Shown here: positions 7,740 through 16,207 of the stretch, one piece after another | How positions within the stretch are numbered: the stretch's first letter is position 1 | Layout of the letters: each line of letters begins with the position of its first letter | DNA from: Phragmitibacter sp. | Lineage (GTDB): Bacteria > Verrucomicrobiota > Verrucomicrobiia > Verrucomicrobiales > Verrucomicrobiaceae | Assembly (NCBI GenBank): GCA_025361865.1 | Contig: JANYJH010000046.1 | Span: 1 to 39,584 of the forward strand | DNA length: 39,584 bases | Reading direction: 5' to 3' | Made by a program: the position numbers and the translations under genes | The notes under the pieces: generated by a model | The model's input: only the letters and a program-made list of their open reading frames with translations | Told to the model about the DNA's origin: nothing | The model's database searches: none

Positions 7740-8619
7740 GCCTTTCCCCATCATCCTTAACCCTGCTGCCCGCAGCACGCGCGCCAGTTCCTTGGAGCAG
7801 CGCATCCGTTTCTTGCAGCCAGCGGCGGAAGTGCATCTGACCACGATACCCGGTGAGGCGGAAGACATGGCCTTTGCATTGGCGGAGGCAGGCCACGCGG
7901 TCGTCGTAGCAGCAGGCGGAGACGGCACGGTGAATGAGGTCATTCATGGGCTCGCCCGACACAACGCGAAGCTCAGCGATACAGCTCAACACACCGCGCT
8001 CGGCGTATTGCCCGTCGGCACCATGAACGTCTTCGCCTATGAAATGAAACTGCCAGGACGCGATCTTGAAGCGTGCTGGCAAATCATCACCAGCGGCAAA
8101 CGACGCGAGATCGACCTTTGGAAAGCGAATGAGGAATACTTCGCGCAGCTCGCTGGTGTGGGCTTGGATGCAGAGATCGTCGAGGCTACAACTTGGGAGA
8201 TGAAGAAGCGCTTTGGCCCGTTGAGCTATGCCATTTCTGCGACCAGTGTCCTATCCCGCGAAGCCCCCCAACTCCAAGTGCTGCTGGATGACCGCCCACC
8301 TCTGCATGGCTCCATCGTCCTCGTCGGCAATGGCCAGCACTACGGCGGTCCAGTGCCCGTGTTTCCTCAAGCGAAGAACGATGACGGCCTGCTGGACATC
8401 ATCCTCTTTCACGGTCGCGGCCCGCTGGAAGTCTTTCAATTTCTCAGCTCCATCGCCAGCGGAGACTTCAGCGACTGCAATGATCTCGACTACCTTCAAG
8501 CGAAGTCCTTCCGTGTGGAATCCGCCAGCATCGTTCCCTTTGAAGTGGATGGGGAACTGGGCAAGACTACGCCTGTGCTCTTTCAGCCTGCGCCCTTCAA
8601 GTTGATCGTGGCGGCCTGA
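7738..8619 (+). CDS. Diacylglycerol/sphingoid-base kinase family lipid kinase
   Basis: The protein of 293 residues starts with PIILNPAAR, the family's N-terminal nucleotide-binding strand, and has the hallmark GGDGTVNEVIHGL near residue 60 and LPVGTMNVFAYEM near 98, which corresponds to the LGTxNDFA motif of DagK/YegS/LCB5 enzymes. Length agrees with DagK/YegS (about 290-320). The reaction is ATP-dependent phosphorylation of diacylglycerol or a related lipid on the cytoplasmic face of the membrane. The first codons overlap the alternative upstream starts of the divergent exported protein. An upstream start is not needed. The 3' end faces a convergent membrane-protein gene 14 bases away. Confidence 0.9.
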   Translation: MPFPIILNPAARSTRASSLEQRIRFLQPAAEVHLTTIPGEAEDMAFALAEAGHAVVVAAGGDGTVNEVIHGLARHNAKLSDTAQHTALGVLPVGTMNVFAYEMKLPGRDLEACWQIITSGKRREIDLWKANEEYFAQLAGVGLDAEIVEATTWEMKKRFGPLSYAISATSVLSREAPQLQVLLDDRPPLHGSIVLVGNGQHYGGPVPVFPQAKNDDGLLDIILFHGRGPLEVFQFLSSIASGDFSDCNDLDYLQAKSFRVESASIVPFEVDGELGKTTPVLFQPAPFKLIVAA

Positions 8620-8633
8620 GACGAGGCTCGCCG

Positions 8634-9536
8634 CTATTTCCCCCGTGCCGCGAGCAGTGATTGCAAAATCTTCACCGCATCCTCCCACGGACGCTTGAGC
8701 ATGCAGATGGCATAGTCCACGCGGCTGCCGTCCTTGAGGACGAACTGCGCCGTCGTTGATGCGCCAAATTTCTTCGTGCGGTTGACGACGAGTTCGAGCG
8801 CCACCACCTGATCCCAGCGAAATTTCTGCTCCCGCCGCCACCAGGCGCGACCACGCGTGAGGGTGGCGGTCCAGCCCTTCACTTGTAAACAAGCGCGGCC
8901 ACATAGCGAATCGACAGCGAAGGGAATGAGCAGCCGGCCAAACAGCGCGAGGCCGCCGAGGCCGAGAAGAAAGAACAGCCAGTTCCCTTGCCGCCAGCCA
9001 TCGAGGAAGGGCATCAACACGAACGAGATCATCAGCGCGAAGAGCAGCACGATGAAGGGAATGAGGAGCAGGCTCTGCGCCCCGCTGCCCTCGGGCAGTT
9101 CGAGCGTGAAATTGCCCATACGATGCTCAAAGCGCACGCGGGGATCAACGGGTTGATGCAGATGCGGCGGCAACTGTTTCACATACGGATCAGGGCCGAG
9201 GCGCTCACGCAATTGAGCGAGCAGTTCGTCGCGTTCGCATTCATGCACGACCGTCTTGCCCGCATAGCTGGCCATGCCCACGCTGCCTGCGTCCTGCCAC
9301 ACTTCCACTGGCGTCTCCTGCAACTCAAAGCGCCCGTTCTTAAGCGGGCTGAGCACCCAGTCCACATGCGAGCCATCCGGTTCATACGTCTGCATCTCAA
9401 TGGCAAAACCGTCCATCAGCGCGCGATGCAGATTCGAGAGACTGTTGTCGGGCGGGGTATCCATGAGATGAGCTTTGCGCTTTGCAGAGGCAAGCGTTCT
9501 GCCATATTTCACCCACATCAGCAACACATCATCCAT
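8634..9536 (-). CDS. Membrane protein of unknown function
   Basis: The start at 9536 is favoured by GAGGAG just upstream; a second start at 9464 (MDTPPDNS) would remove 24 residues. The protein has a soluble N-terminal half of about 145 residues, two adjacent transmembrane helices (SLLLIPFIVLLFALMISF and NWLFFLLGLGGLALFG), and a C-terminal soluble domain of about 90 residues rich in Trp/Arg/Lys (WWRREQKFRWDQVVALEL) that could be a small beta-barrel such as a PH-like domain. No enzyme motif. Family not recognised. Confidence 0.7.
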   Translation of the reverse strand: MDDVLLMWVKYGRTLASAKRKAHLMDTPPDNSLSNLHRALMDGFAIEMQTYEPDGSHVDWVLSPLKNGRFELQETPVEVWQDAGSVGMASYAGKTVVHECERDELLAQLRERLGPDPYVKQLPPHLHQPVDPRVRFEHRMGNFTLELPEGSGAQSLLLIPFIVLLFALMISFVLMPFLDGWRQGNWLFFLLGLGGLALFGRLLIPFAVDSLCGRACLQVKGWTATLTRGRAWWRREQKFRWDQVVALELVVNRTKKFGASTTAQFVLKDGSRVDYAICMLKRPWEDAVKILQSLLAARGK

Positions 9537-9802
9537 TCACTCCTCGTCGTTGGCGGACCTGCCGTCGGCTACACACGCCTGGCTCGCTGGCCGTGCCGCG
9601 GATATGCCGCGTCAGCGTTCATGGCCGTGGCTGCAAATGTTCATCGTGGGCGTGCGCCTCGCTAAGATGACGCTGAATAAATCATGCACACCCACGGTTT
9701 GTCATGGGGTGGACCTTGGCCCACACCCACCACGGACCCTCCTATGCCTTACTCGCAACTCCTGATCTCACGCCGCCGCAGGAAGTAACTGCTGGTTTTT
9801 GC
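9537..9802. other. Gap without a convincing gene
   Basis: This 266-base gap between two - strand genes has no frame with credible protein features. It holds a small perfect hairpin (CGCGG/CCGCG, 9597-9611). Promoter for the downstream membrane-protein gene should lie near 9560-9640. Confidence 0.4.
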
Positions 9803-10684
9803 TTACCTCTCTGCCGCCAGCTTCGCCTTGCTCCGCTCCATGCCTGCTTTGGCCTCAGCCCCTACATCGGGCCACGCCAGCTTTAGCGTCTGAAGTTCTT
9901 CCAACAAGATGGACGCCACCAGCAGGCGCATCGTCCGCTTGTCATCGGCGGGAATCACATACCACGGGGCCTTCTCAGTCGCGGTTTCATTGATCGCTTC
10001 TTCATAGGCTTCCTGATAATCATCCCAGTGCTCACGCTCGGCGAGGTCCGCTTCATTGAACTTCCAGTTTTTGGAAACGTCATCAATGCGATCCAGAAAG
10101 CGTTTCGCCTGCTCTTCCTTTGAGACATTCAGGAAGAACTTGATCACGCGCGTGCCGTTGGCCACGAGGTGCTGCTCGAAATCACAGATGCTTTTGTAGC
10201 GCTGCTTAAAGAGCTTCTCCATATCCTTGGTCGTTTCGCTGGGCAGGTGCTGATACTTCTCGATGATCTCGGGGTGGACTTTGCAGATGAGCACTTCCTC
10301 GTAGTAGCTCCGGTTGAAGATGCCGATGTGCCCGCGCGCGGGTAGCTTCACGGTGCTGCGCCAAAGGAAGTCGTGATCCAGTTCATCCTCGCTCGGACGC
10401 TTGAAGGAATGGACCTCCACGCCCATCGGGTTCACGCCCGTGAAGACATGCTCCACGGTGCTATCTTTCCCCGCGGCGTCCATTGCCTGAACGATGACGA
10501 GCACACTGTAACGGTGATGCGCATACATCTTGTCCTGAAGCTCATTGATGTCCTCCCGCAGCTTCGTGATCTGCGCCTCGTAGTCATCCTTGTCAGCATA
10601 AACGTCAGCGACCTTTGTCTTCGTCTTTTTGATGTCGAACTTCCTCTTCTGAGGCTGGCGGAAATCGGAGAGGTCGGTTTTCAT
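9803..10684 (-). CDS. ppk2: Polyphosphate kinase 2 family enzyme
   Basis: PPK2 enzymes transfer phosphate between inorganic polyphosphate and nucleotides. The 293-residue protein has the family Walker A AMDAAGKDST (residues 67-76), the lid/Walker B block GIFNRSYYEEV (121-131) and a conserved block KFFLNVSKEEQAKRFLDR in the second half, matching the one-domain PPK2 length of about 270-300. The ATG at 10684 (MKTDLSD) is chosen over an in-frame TTG at 10711 which would overlap the toxin gene stop. Whether it makes ADP/ATP from polyphosphate (class I or III) cannot be decided reliably. It follows the MazF-type gene on the same strand by 23 bases. Confidence 0.9.
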   Translation of the reverse strand: MKTDLSDFRQPQKRKFDIKKTKTKVADVYADKDDYEAQITKLREDINELQDKMYAHHRYSVLVIVQAMDAAGKDSTVEHVFTGVNPMGVEVHSFKRPSEDELDHDFLWRSTVKLPARGHIGIFNRSYYEEVLICKVHPEIIEKYQHLPSETTKDMEKLFKQRYKSICDFEQHLVANGTRVIKFFLNVSKEEQAKRFLDRIDDVSKNWKFNEADLAEREHWDDYQEAYEEAINETATEKAPWYVIPADDKRTMRLLVASILLEELQTLKLAWPDVGAEAKAGMERSKAKLAAER

Positions 10685-10707
10685 ATTGGAGCGAAGAGTA
10701 AGTGTGT

Positions 10708-11028
10708 TCAATGCAGAGCAAAAGCGTGTTTCAGCGCTGCCTTGATCTTGGCCAGATCATCCACAGGAAGCACACCGAGGCGACTCTCGAATCTTGTCCG
10801 CGGAAGTGAGCCAATAGCTTGAATATTCGCAACGGATTCGGGTGTAAGAAACCTCAGATGCCCCAGCGGAACTTCCAGCGCCGTGCCGCGATTTTGCGAA
10901 GTTACAGGGACATGAACGAGAAGTGCGCGTTCGACGCTCACATTTTCATCAAGCACGATTACTACGGGCCGAACCTTCCCTGCGATTCCCATGTCTGCTA
11001 GCCAGACTTCGCCAAGTCGTGGGTTCAT
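10708..11028 (-). CDS. mazF: MazF/PemK-type toxin
   Basis: This 106-residue protein has the family pattern: GEVWLADMG near the N-terminus, KVRPVVIV, HVPVTSQNRGT and EVPL in the middle, and ANIQAIGSLPRTRFESRLG in the C-terminal part. MazF/PemK proteins are ribosome-independent endoribonucleases neutralised by a paired antitoxin. The ATG overlaps the antitoxin stop in an ATGA at 11025-11028, as usual for such modules. Catalytic residues of MazF (an Arg after the first strands and a Thr/Ser in the PVTS block) are present by position. Cleavage specificity unknown. Confidence 0.85.
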   Translation of the reverse strand: MNPRLGEVWLADMGIAGKVRPVVIVLDENVSVERALLVHVPVTSQNRGTALEVPLGHLRFLTPESVANIQAIGSLPRTRFESRLGVLPVDDLAKIKAALKHAFALH

Positions 11029-11201
11029 GGGGCGTCGATGAGATCAAGAATTTCCTGTTCTACATCTCGGCTGGGCAGGACATCGTTCCATTCAGCTTGT
11101 TCGCGCTGTCGTGCTACGAAACGGATGAAATGAAGCGCTTCAATCAGCACTGGTTCAGGCTGTTGCTCAATTTCGGCAAGCAATGTGTCTCGTGCTGACA
11201 T
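11025..11201 (-). CDS. Antitoxin partner of the MazF-type toxin
   Basis: A 58-residue protein starting MSARDTLLAEIEQQPEPVL, with LIEALHFIRFVARQRE and an acidic tail ending EQEILDLIDAP. This is the look of short DUF2281-like antitoxins. The start at 11201 is chosen because the upstream codons do not fit this family. Overlap of four bases with the toxin gene indicates translational coupling; together with the toxin it would be autoregulated, though no operator is clear upstream. Confidence 0.75.
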   Translation of the reverse strand: MSARDTLLAEIEQQPEPVLIEALHFIRFVARQREQAEWNDVLPSRDVEQEILDLIDAP

Positions 11202-11249
11202 AGTTGGAGAATACGGTTCTGACACAAATGATGCAAGGCTGGGTTCAGT

Positions 11250-11287
11250 AAAATAAAAACGCGGATGGCCTTTCGACCATCCGCGTT
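11250..11287 (-). terminator. Rho-independent terminator after ahcY
   Basis: Perfect 11-bp stem (AACGCGGATGG at 11258-11268 with CCATCCGCGTT at 11277-11287) and an eight-base loop; on the - strand it is followed by TTTATTTT. It lies 37 bases downstream of the ahcY stop. Confidence 0.9.
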
Positions 11288-11324
11288 GGGTGTTCAAATC
11301 ATCACGCAGAGCGTGATGGCTACT

Positions 11325-12728
11325 TTAGTAACGGTAGTGATCCGTCTTGTAAGGGCCTTCAACGGGCACGCCGATGTAGTCGGCTTGGTCTTTGCTGAGC
11401 ACGGTGAGCTTCACGCCGATCTTGTCTAGGTGGAGTCTCGCGACTTCTTCGTCGAGCTTCTTCGGAAGCACGGTGACGCCGATGGCTCGGGTTTCGCGGG
11501 TTTCCCAGAGTTCGATTTGAGCCAGCGTCTGGTTGGTGAAGCTGTTGCTCATGACGAAGCTCGGGTGGCCTGTGGCGCAGCCGAGGTTCACGAGACGGCC
11601 TTCAGCGAGCATGTAGATGCTGTTGCCAGCAGGGAACGTGTATTTGTCCACCTGGGGCTTGATGTTGAGCTTCTTGATGCCAGCGAGCTTCTCCAGCTTG
11701 TCCACTTGGATTTCGTTGTCGAAGTGACCGATGTTACAAACGATGGCCTGATCCTTCATCTTCACCATGTGTTCGACGGTGATGATGTCCTTGTTCCCGG
11801 TGGTGGTGACGTAGATGTCGCCCGTGCCGAGGGTGTCTTCGATCGGCATCACGCGATAGCCTTCCATCGCCGCTTGCAAGGCGCAGACAGGATCAATTTC
11901 CGTGACAATGACCTGAGCGCCCATGCCGCGAAGAGCCGCAGCGCAGCCTTTGCCCACATCGCCGTAGCCGCAGACGACGCCGACCTTGCCGGCGATCATC
12001 ACGTCAGTGGCGCGCTTGATACCGTCGAGCAAGGATTCACGGCAGCCGTAGAGGTTGTCGAACTTGGACTTCGTGACGCTGTCGTTCACGTTGATGGCAG
12101 GGAAGAGGAGCTTGCCTGCATTGGCCATTTCATAGAGGCGATGAACGCCCGTGGTGGTTTCTTCGGAGACGCCCTTCAAGTCCTTCACAATGGTGTGGAA
12201 GATGCCGGGCTGGTCTTTCGCGATGTCCTTCAAGAGGTCCTTGATGACTTTCACTTCATGGTTGTCGGACGGGGAATCTACCCACTTGTCACCGTTCTCC
12301 ATTTCGTAGCCTTTGTGGATGAGCAAGGTCACGTCACCACCGTCATCAACGATAAGTTCTGGTCCTTTGCCACCAGGGAAGATGATGGCCTTCCAAGTGC
12401 ACCACCAATACTCTTCCAAGGTCTCGCCTTTCCAAGCAAACACCGGCGTGCCTGAAGCTGCGATGGCGGAGGCGGCGTGGTCTTGCGTGGAGAAGATGTT
12501 ACAGGAAGCCCAGCGCACATCGGCACCGAGTTCCTTCAAGGTCTCAATCAACACACCCGTCTGGATGGTCATGTGGAGGGAACCTGTGATGCGCACGCCA
12601 TTGAGGGGCTTCTTCGGGCCATACTTCTGGCGCGTGGCAACCAAGCCGGGCATCTCATGCTCAGCGATGTCGAGTTCCTTGCGGCCAAATTCGGCCAGGG
12701 CGATGTCTTTAACTTTGTAGTCGGTCAT
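11325..12728 (-). CDS. ahcY: S-adenosylhomocysteinase
   Basis: AhcY hydrolyses S-adenosylhomocysteine to adenosine and homocysteine, removing the product inhibitor of methyltransferases. The 467-residue protein has the expected [16 protein letters not shown], the substrate region around [14 protein letters not shown]-like residues, the NAD-binding GYGDVGKG, and the conserved C-terminus PYKTDHYRY. Length matches bacterial enzymes with the extra internal segment (about 460-475). The start at 12728 sits only two bases from a heptamer array that ends the S23 cassette, and there is no Shine-Dalgarno in front of it. It is downstream of metK and probably shares its transcript; a strong terminator follows. 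Confidence 0.98.
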   Translation of the reverse strand: MTDYKVKDIALAEFGRKELDIAEHEMPGLVATRQKYGPKKPLNGVRITGSLHMTIQTGVLIETLKELGADVRWASCNIFSTQDHAASAIAASGTPVFAWKGETLEEYWWCTWKAIIFPGGKGPELIVDDGGDVTLLIHKGYEMENGDKWVDSPSDNHEVKVIKDLLKDIAKDQPGIFHTIVKDLKGVSEETTTGVHRLYEMANAGKLLFPAINVNDSVTKSKFDNLYGCRESLLDGIKRATDVMIAGKVGVVCGYGDVGKGCAAALRGMGAQVIVTEIDPVCALQAAMEGYRVMPIEDTLGTGDIYVTTTGNKDIITVEHMVKMKDQAIVCNIGHFDNEIQVDKLEKLAGIKKLNIKPQVDKYTFPAGNSIYMLAEGRLVNLGCATGHPSFVMSNSFTNQTLAQIELWETRETRAIGVTVLPKKLDEEVARLHLDKIGVKLTVLSKDQADYIGVPVEGPYKTDHYRY

Positions 12729-12730
12729 AG

Positions 12731-12766
12731 AGATATAAGATTCAAGATTTGAAGATACTAGATGGG
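12731..12766 (+). repeat. Left AGATNNN heptamer array
   Basis: Five units beginning AGAT at 12731, 12738, 12745, 12753 and 12760 (for example AGATATA, AGATTCA); the spacing is seven bases except one of eight. The array fills the gap between ahcY and the end of the S23 gene. A matching array on the - strand lies at 13118-13153. Confidence 0.8.
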
Positions 12767-12768
12767 GT

Positions 12769-13122
12769 TTAGTCGTTGGGCAGTGAGCGGATCAAGCCTT
12801 GCAGCATGGCTCCGATTTCTTTGAGTTCCTTGATGTGGGTGTTTGCGATGTCTGGGTTGATGATACCGGCTCTAACTCCGAGATAAAACTGGGTGCGGAG
12901 TTCACCGGCTGAGCCTTTAGCTATTCGGAGAAAGCGAGCAAATTCACGCTCACCATCTCTCTCAGCACCCTCTGCGATATTCGAAGGCACCGAGATAGCG
13001 GCACGAGCCATCTGGTCTTTGAGTGAGTAGAGCTTGATGCTATCAACCAATTTCAAAACTTCGACGGCCAGTCGTGCAGCTCTTTTCCAGACTTCAAGAT
13101 CCTCGAATTGATGGCTTGGCAT
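12769..13122 (-). CDS. Four-helix-bundle protein, S23/IVS family
   Basis: The 117-residue protein has the S23 signature: [17 protein letters not shown] at the start, then [39 protein letters not shown], here recognisable by SVPSNIAEG and [12 protein letters not shown]23 proteins were first found in 23S rRNA intervening sequences; the accessory protein Avd of diversity-generating retroelements belongs to the same fold family. Free-standing copies have no settled function. Here there is no rRNA or retroelement. The gene fills the space between metK and ahcY, enclosed by inward-facing heptamer arrays; its own ATG is inside the last repeat unit. This suggests a self-contained cassette. Confidence 0.9.
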   Translation of the reverse strand: MPSHQFEDLEVWKRAARLAVEVLKLVDSIKLYSLKDQMARAAISVPSNIAEGAERDGEREFARFLRIAKGSAGELRTQFYLGVRAGIINPDIANTHIKELKEIGAMLQGLIRSLPND

Positions 13123-13153
13123 CTTGTCTCTTGAATCTTGAAGTCTTGTATCT
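13118..13153 (-). repeat. Right AGATNNN heptamer array
   Basis: Read on the - strand from 13153, five units start AGAT/AGAC/AGAG (AGATACA, AGATTCA, AGAGACA and similar), with one unit of eight bases. The last unit contains the S23 start codon. It ends six bases short of the metK stop codon and mirrors the array at 12731-12766. Confidence 0.8.
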
Positions 13154-13158
13154 GGCCC

Positions 13159-14334
13159 CTACTTCACCGCCTTCTGGAGGGCCGCGACCTTATCCGTAGT
13201 TTCCCACGTCAGGTCTTTGTCGTTCTTGCCGAAGTGACCGTAGTTAGTGGTCTTGGAGTAGATCGGACGAAGCAGGTTCAGGTGCTTCACGATGTCGGCT
13301 GGCTTGAAGCTGAAGACCTTGTTCACCGCTGCGATGATGGAGTCTTCGGACTTCTTGTTGGTGCCGAAAGTATCCACATGAACGCTCACGGGATTCGGGT
13401 GACCGATGGCGTAGGCGAACTGCACTTCGCAACGATCGGCGAGGCCAGCAGCGACCACGTTCTTCGCGACCCAGCGGCCCATGTAGGCGGCGCTGCGGTC
13501 CACTTTGGAAGGGTCTTTGCCAGAGAAGGCACCGCCACCGTGACGGCCCATGCCGCCGTAGGTATCCACGATGATCTTGCGACCCGTGAGGCCAGTGTCG
13601 CCTTGAGGACCGCCGACGACAAACTTACCCGTGGGGTTGATGAGGAACTCGGTGTCCTTCGTGAGCATGTTCTTCGGAAGCTGCTTCTTGATGATCTGCT
13701 CGATGCAGAACTTCTCGATCTCGCTGTGCTTCACGCCCTCAGCATGTTGCGTGGAGATGACCACGTTCACGATGCGCGTCGGGATGCCGTCCACGTATTC
13801 CACGGAGACCTGGCTCTTCGCGTCTGGGCGCAGCCATTTCGCGGCTTTGCCAGCCTTGCGGATTTTGGTCAACTCACTGCCGAGGCGGTGCGCATACATG
13901 ACAGGTGCGGGCATGAGCTCAGGAGTCTCATTGCAAGCGTAACCGAACATGAGGCCTTGATCGCCAGCACCTTGTTCAGCAGTCTTCTTGCCTTCGGCCT
14001 TCTTCGCATCTACGCCTTGCGCGATGTCCGGGCTCTGGGCGGTGATGATGTTCATAACGAACACTTTGTCCGCGTGGAAAACATCGTCATCATTCACGTA
14101 GCCGATCCCACGGATGGCATCGCGGACGATCTTCACGTAGTCGAGCTTCGCCTTCGTGGTGATCTCACCGCCAACGATGGCGATATTGCTTTTCACGTAG
14201 GTTTCACAGGCCACGCGGCTGTTTTTGTCCTGAGCAAGGCAGGCGTCGAGCACGGCATCGGAGATGGTGTCAGCGACCTTGTCGGGATGGCCTTCGCCAA
14301 CGGATTCTGAAGAGAAGATGTAACTCTTGGGCAT
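13159..14334 (-). CDS. metK: S-adenosylmethionine synthetase
   Basis: MetK makes S-adenosylmethionine from methionine and ATP. The 391-residue protein has the N-terminal [11 protein letters not shown], the hexapeptide GAGDQG in the segment [12 protein letters not shown], and the glycine-rich P-loop-like [16 protein letters not shown], all diagnostic; length is normal (380-400). The start at 14334 gives [11 protein letters not shown], as in relatives. It is divergent from an ArsR-type regulator fused to a methyltransferase domain, with 61 bases between the starts. ahcY lies downstream, separated by the S23 cassette. Together metK and ahcY cover two steps of the methyl cycle; methionine synthase is not in the window. 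Confidence 0.98.
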   Translation of the reverse strand: MPKSYIFSSESVGEGHPDKVADTISDAVLDACLAQDKNSRVACETYVKSNIAIVGGEITTKAKLDYVKIVRDAIRGIGYVNDDDVFHADKVFVMNIITAQSPDIAQGVDAKKAEGKKTAEQGAGDQGLMFGYACNETPELMPAPVMYAHRLGSELTKIRKAGKAAKWLRPDAKSQVSVEYVDGIPTRIVNVVISTQHAEGVKHSEIEKFCIEQIIKKQLPKNMLTKDTEFLINPTGKFVVGGPQGDTGLTGRKIIVDTYGGMGRHGGGAFSGKDPSKVDRSAAYMGRWVAKNVVAAGLADRCEVQFAYAIGHPNPVSVHVDTFGTNKKSEDSIIAAVNKVFSFKPADIVKHLNLLRPIYSKTTNYGHFGKNDKDLTWETTDKVAALQKAVK

Positions 14335-14347
14335 AGTGTGTTCTGGT

Positions 14348-14379
14348 TTGATATGGACAGATAATGATGCGTTGATATG
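14348..14379. promoter_or_regulatory. Candidate operator, paired TTGATATG
   Basis: The eight-base sequence TTGATATG occurs at 14348-14355 and 14372-14379, 24 bases apart, in the 61-base divergent region between metK and the ArsR/methyltransferase gene. Direct repeats in this location are good candidates for the regulator's binding site and overlap where both promoters must be. Not proven; the spacing also allows a TTGATA -35 element. Confidence 0.45.
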
Positions 14380-14395
14380 TTTACTGATTTAAACC

Positions 14396-15337
14396 GTGTC
14401 GTCAATTCTCAAATCATTCGCTCTACTGTCTGATGCCAACCGGGTGCGCATCCTGGCTTTGCTGCGTCACGAAGAACTCTCCGTTGCAGAGCTTCAGGAG
14501 ATCCTCGCGCTCGGTCAGAGCAATATCAGCGCGCAACTCTCGAAGCTCAAAGAGGCGGGCTTGGTGACGGATCGGCGCGCGGGTAAAAACCGTCTCTATC
14601 GTCTGCATCCCCCGACCAGCAAGGAACAAGAGACACGGAATCACCTACTGGCGCTGCTGGATGCGGCTACACTGGAGATGCGTGAGGCGAAACGCGACCT
14701 CACCGCGCTAAAGCTGATTCGTCACAAACGAGCGGATACCGCGCGGAATTACTTTGATGCGCTAGCGGGGAAGTTCGGCAAGCAATACATCCCGGGCCGC
14801 TCGTGGAAAGGTTTGGGCGAAACGCTTTTCCATCTCATACCGCCAGTCGTCGTGGCCGATCTTGGAGCAGGTGAAGGGACGCTTTCCCAGATGCTCGCGA
14901 AGCATTGTCAGAAGGTCATCGCCGTGGACAACTCATCAAAGATGGTCGCTTACGGCACGAAACTGGCCAAGCAGCATGGCTTCGCGAATCTCGACTATAG
15001 GCTAGGGGACTTGGAAGAGCCGCCGATTGACGCTGGCACGGTGGATGTCGCCTTCTTCAGCCAAGCGTTGCATCATGCGCAAAATCCCGCCAACGCCGTG
15101 GCCGCAGCGCATCGTATCCTGAAGCCCGGTGGCCGATTGGTGATCCTTGATTTGATGAAGCACACCTTTGAAAAAGCGAGAGCGCTTTATGCGGATGTGT
15201 GGCTCGGCTTCTCGGAAGTGGAACTGCATGAAATGCTGGAAGAGGCGGGCTTTGAACAGATCGAAGTGCGCGTGGTGGATCGCGAGAACCGCAGTCCTTA
15301 TTTCCAAACGGTGCTCGCGGTCGCGGTGAAGGCTTGA
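14396..15337 (+). CDS. ArsR-type HTH fused to SAM-methyltransferase-like domain (SahR-like)
   Basis: Residues 1-70 form an ArsR winged helix (SDANRVRILALLRHEELSV, QSNISAQLSKLKEAGLV, then a wing with GKNRLYRL). Residues 120-313 form a Rossmann methyltransferase-like domain with motif I DLGAGEG (155-161), acidic residue D178 after strand two and a LKPGGRLVILD motif. This is the architecture of SahR, an ArsR-family repressor of the SAM cycle in Proteobacteria whose methylase-like domain senses S-adenosylhomocysteine. Its position divergent from metK-ahcY supports the same role. No metal-binding Cys pair of classical ArsR/SmtB is visible in the HTH. GTG start at 14396. An alternative is a real methyltransferase with its own HTH. 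Confidence 0.85.
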   Translation: MSSILKSFALLSDANRVRILALLRHEELSVAELQEILALGQSNISAQLSKLKEAGLVTDRRAGKNRLYRLHPPTSKEQETRNHLLALLDAATLEMREAKRDLTALKLIRHKRADTARNYFDALAGKFGKQYIPGRSWKGLGETLFHLIPPVVVADLGAGEGTLSQMLAKHCQKVIAVDNSSKMVAYGTKLAKQHGFANLDYRLGDLEEPPIDAGTVDVAFFSQALHHAQNPANAVAAAHRILKPGGRLVILDLMKHTFEKARALYADVWLGFSEVELHEMLEEAGFEQIEVRVVDRENRSPYFQTVLAVAVKA

Positions 15338-15387
15338 CGGTTTCAGCGGAAATCTCTAGCGTGTCGGGAGTTCAAAACACCCACGCT

Positions 15388-16194
15388 ATGGATTATAATC
15401 TCGCCAGAAACGGTCAGCAGCTCGGAGTCATGTCCGAAGCCCAAGTTCAACAAGGTCTCGCCGATGGGTCCGTTCTTCCCACTGACATTCTTTGGTGTGA
15501 AGGCATGACGGATTGGAAGCCAGTCTCAGAGGTGTTCAATGCCAATGTCGCGCCCCCCGCATTACCGTTCGTGCCAGTGATGACGAGACCCGTAGCAGTG
15601 CCGATGAGCACGTCCACACCGCCAGCCAGCGGACTCGCCATTACCTCTTTAGTCATGGGCATACTAAGTTTCGTAACGTGCGGAGCGACGGGGATTATTG
15701 CCATCATCTGCGGTCACATTGCGAAAGCCAGAATCAATGCATCTGGCGGAACCATCGGCGGGGCAGGTATGGCCCTCGCAGGATTAATCATGGGCTACAT
15801 CGGCTTTTTCCTGATAGGGTTTTCCGTTTTGGCAGCACTCGCCTTGCCCGCCTTTAATGGCATTCAGCAGCGCGCAATGCTCACCAAATCAATCAGCAAT
15901 GCACGACAGATTGTCTTGGCTTGTAAGATATATGCGTCTGACCACGAAGGGAAATACCCCGGCGATCTTGATGTCTTGATCAAGGAGGGCATCCTTTCTG
16001 ATGAGCGTGTTCTCCATGATCCGCTCTCCAAAGACGCTTCCGCCATTGGCTACGACTACCTCGGAGCTGGGATGAAGGACAACGATCCACCTGATAAAAT
16101 CCTCCTCCAGAGCAAAAGCCTCTCCATGGGCAAGCGGGTCATTGGCTACAACGACGCCTCAGTGCAGGCGGTGAGAGAGAAGCCTGCGAACTAA
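15388..16194 (+). CDS. GYF_2/DUF4190 membrane protein with pilin-like C-terminal part
   Basis: The 268-residue protein starts MDYNLARNGQQLG; residues 1-55 resemble the GYF_2 domain (LPTDILWCEGMTDWKPVSEV). A Pro/Thr-rich linker leads to two transmembrane helices with LAITSLVMGILSFVTCG, as in DUF4190. After the second helix the sequence LALPAFNGIQQRAMLTKSISNAR is like the start of type IV pilin/pseudopilin proteins, and YASDHEGKYP fits the same family in Verrucomicrobia. The start at 15388 is chosen over an upstream one at 15334 that overlaps the regulator gene. Function unknown; a membrane-anchored protein with an external C-terminal domain is likely. Confidence 0.8.
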   Translation: MDYNLARNGQQLGVMSEAQVQQGLADGSVLPTDILWCEGMTDWKPVSEVFNANVAPPALPFVPVMTRPVAVPMSTSTPPASGLAITSLVMGILSFVTCGATGIIAIICGHIAKARINASGGTIGGAGMALAGLIMGYIGFFLIGFSVLAALALPAFNGIQQRAMLTKSISNARQIVLACKIYASDHEGKYPGDLDVLIKEGILSDERVLHDPLSKDASAIGYDYLGAGMKDNDPPDKILLQSKSLSMGKRVIGYNDASVQAVREKPAN

Positions 16195-16207
16195 GAAGCG
16201 GCATTGT

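Noticed and set aside
11430-12455. Open frame of 341 codons on + strand, antisense to ahcY
   Set aside because: Opposite a certain housekeeping gene, no recognisable motif.
12731-13153. Intervening sequence in 23S rRNA
   Set aside because: S23 genes were first known there, but no rRNA sequence is around this copy.
13138-14310. Long open frame (390 codons) on + strand, antisense to metK
   Set aside because: It lies entirely opposite the strongly conserved metK; His/Asp/Val-rich composition is a typical GC-rich shadow frame.
14335-14395. SAM or SAH riboswitch upstream of metK/ahcY
   Set aside because: The metK leader is at most about 60 bases and I see no conserved riboswitch core; ahcY is preceded by the repeat array. 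A protein regulator next door explains control better.
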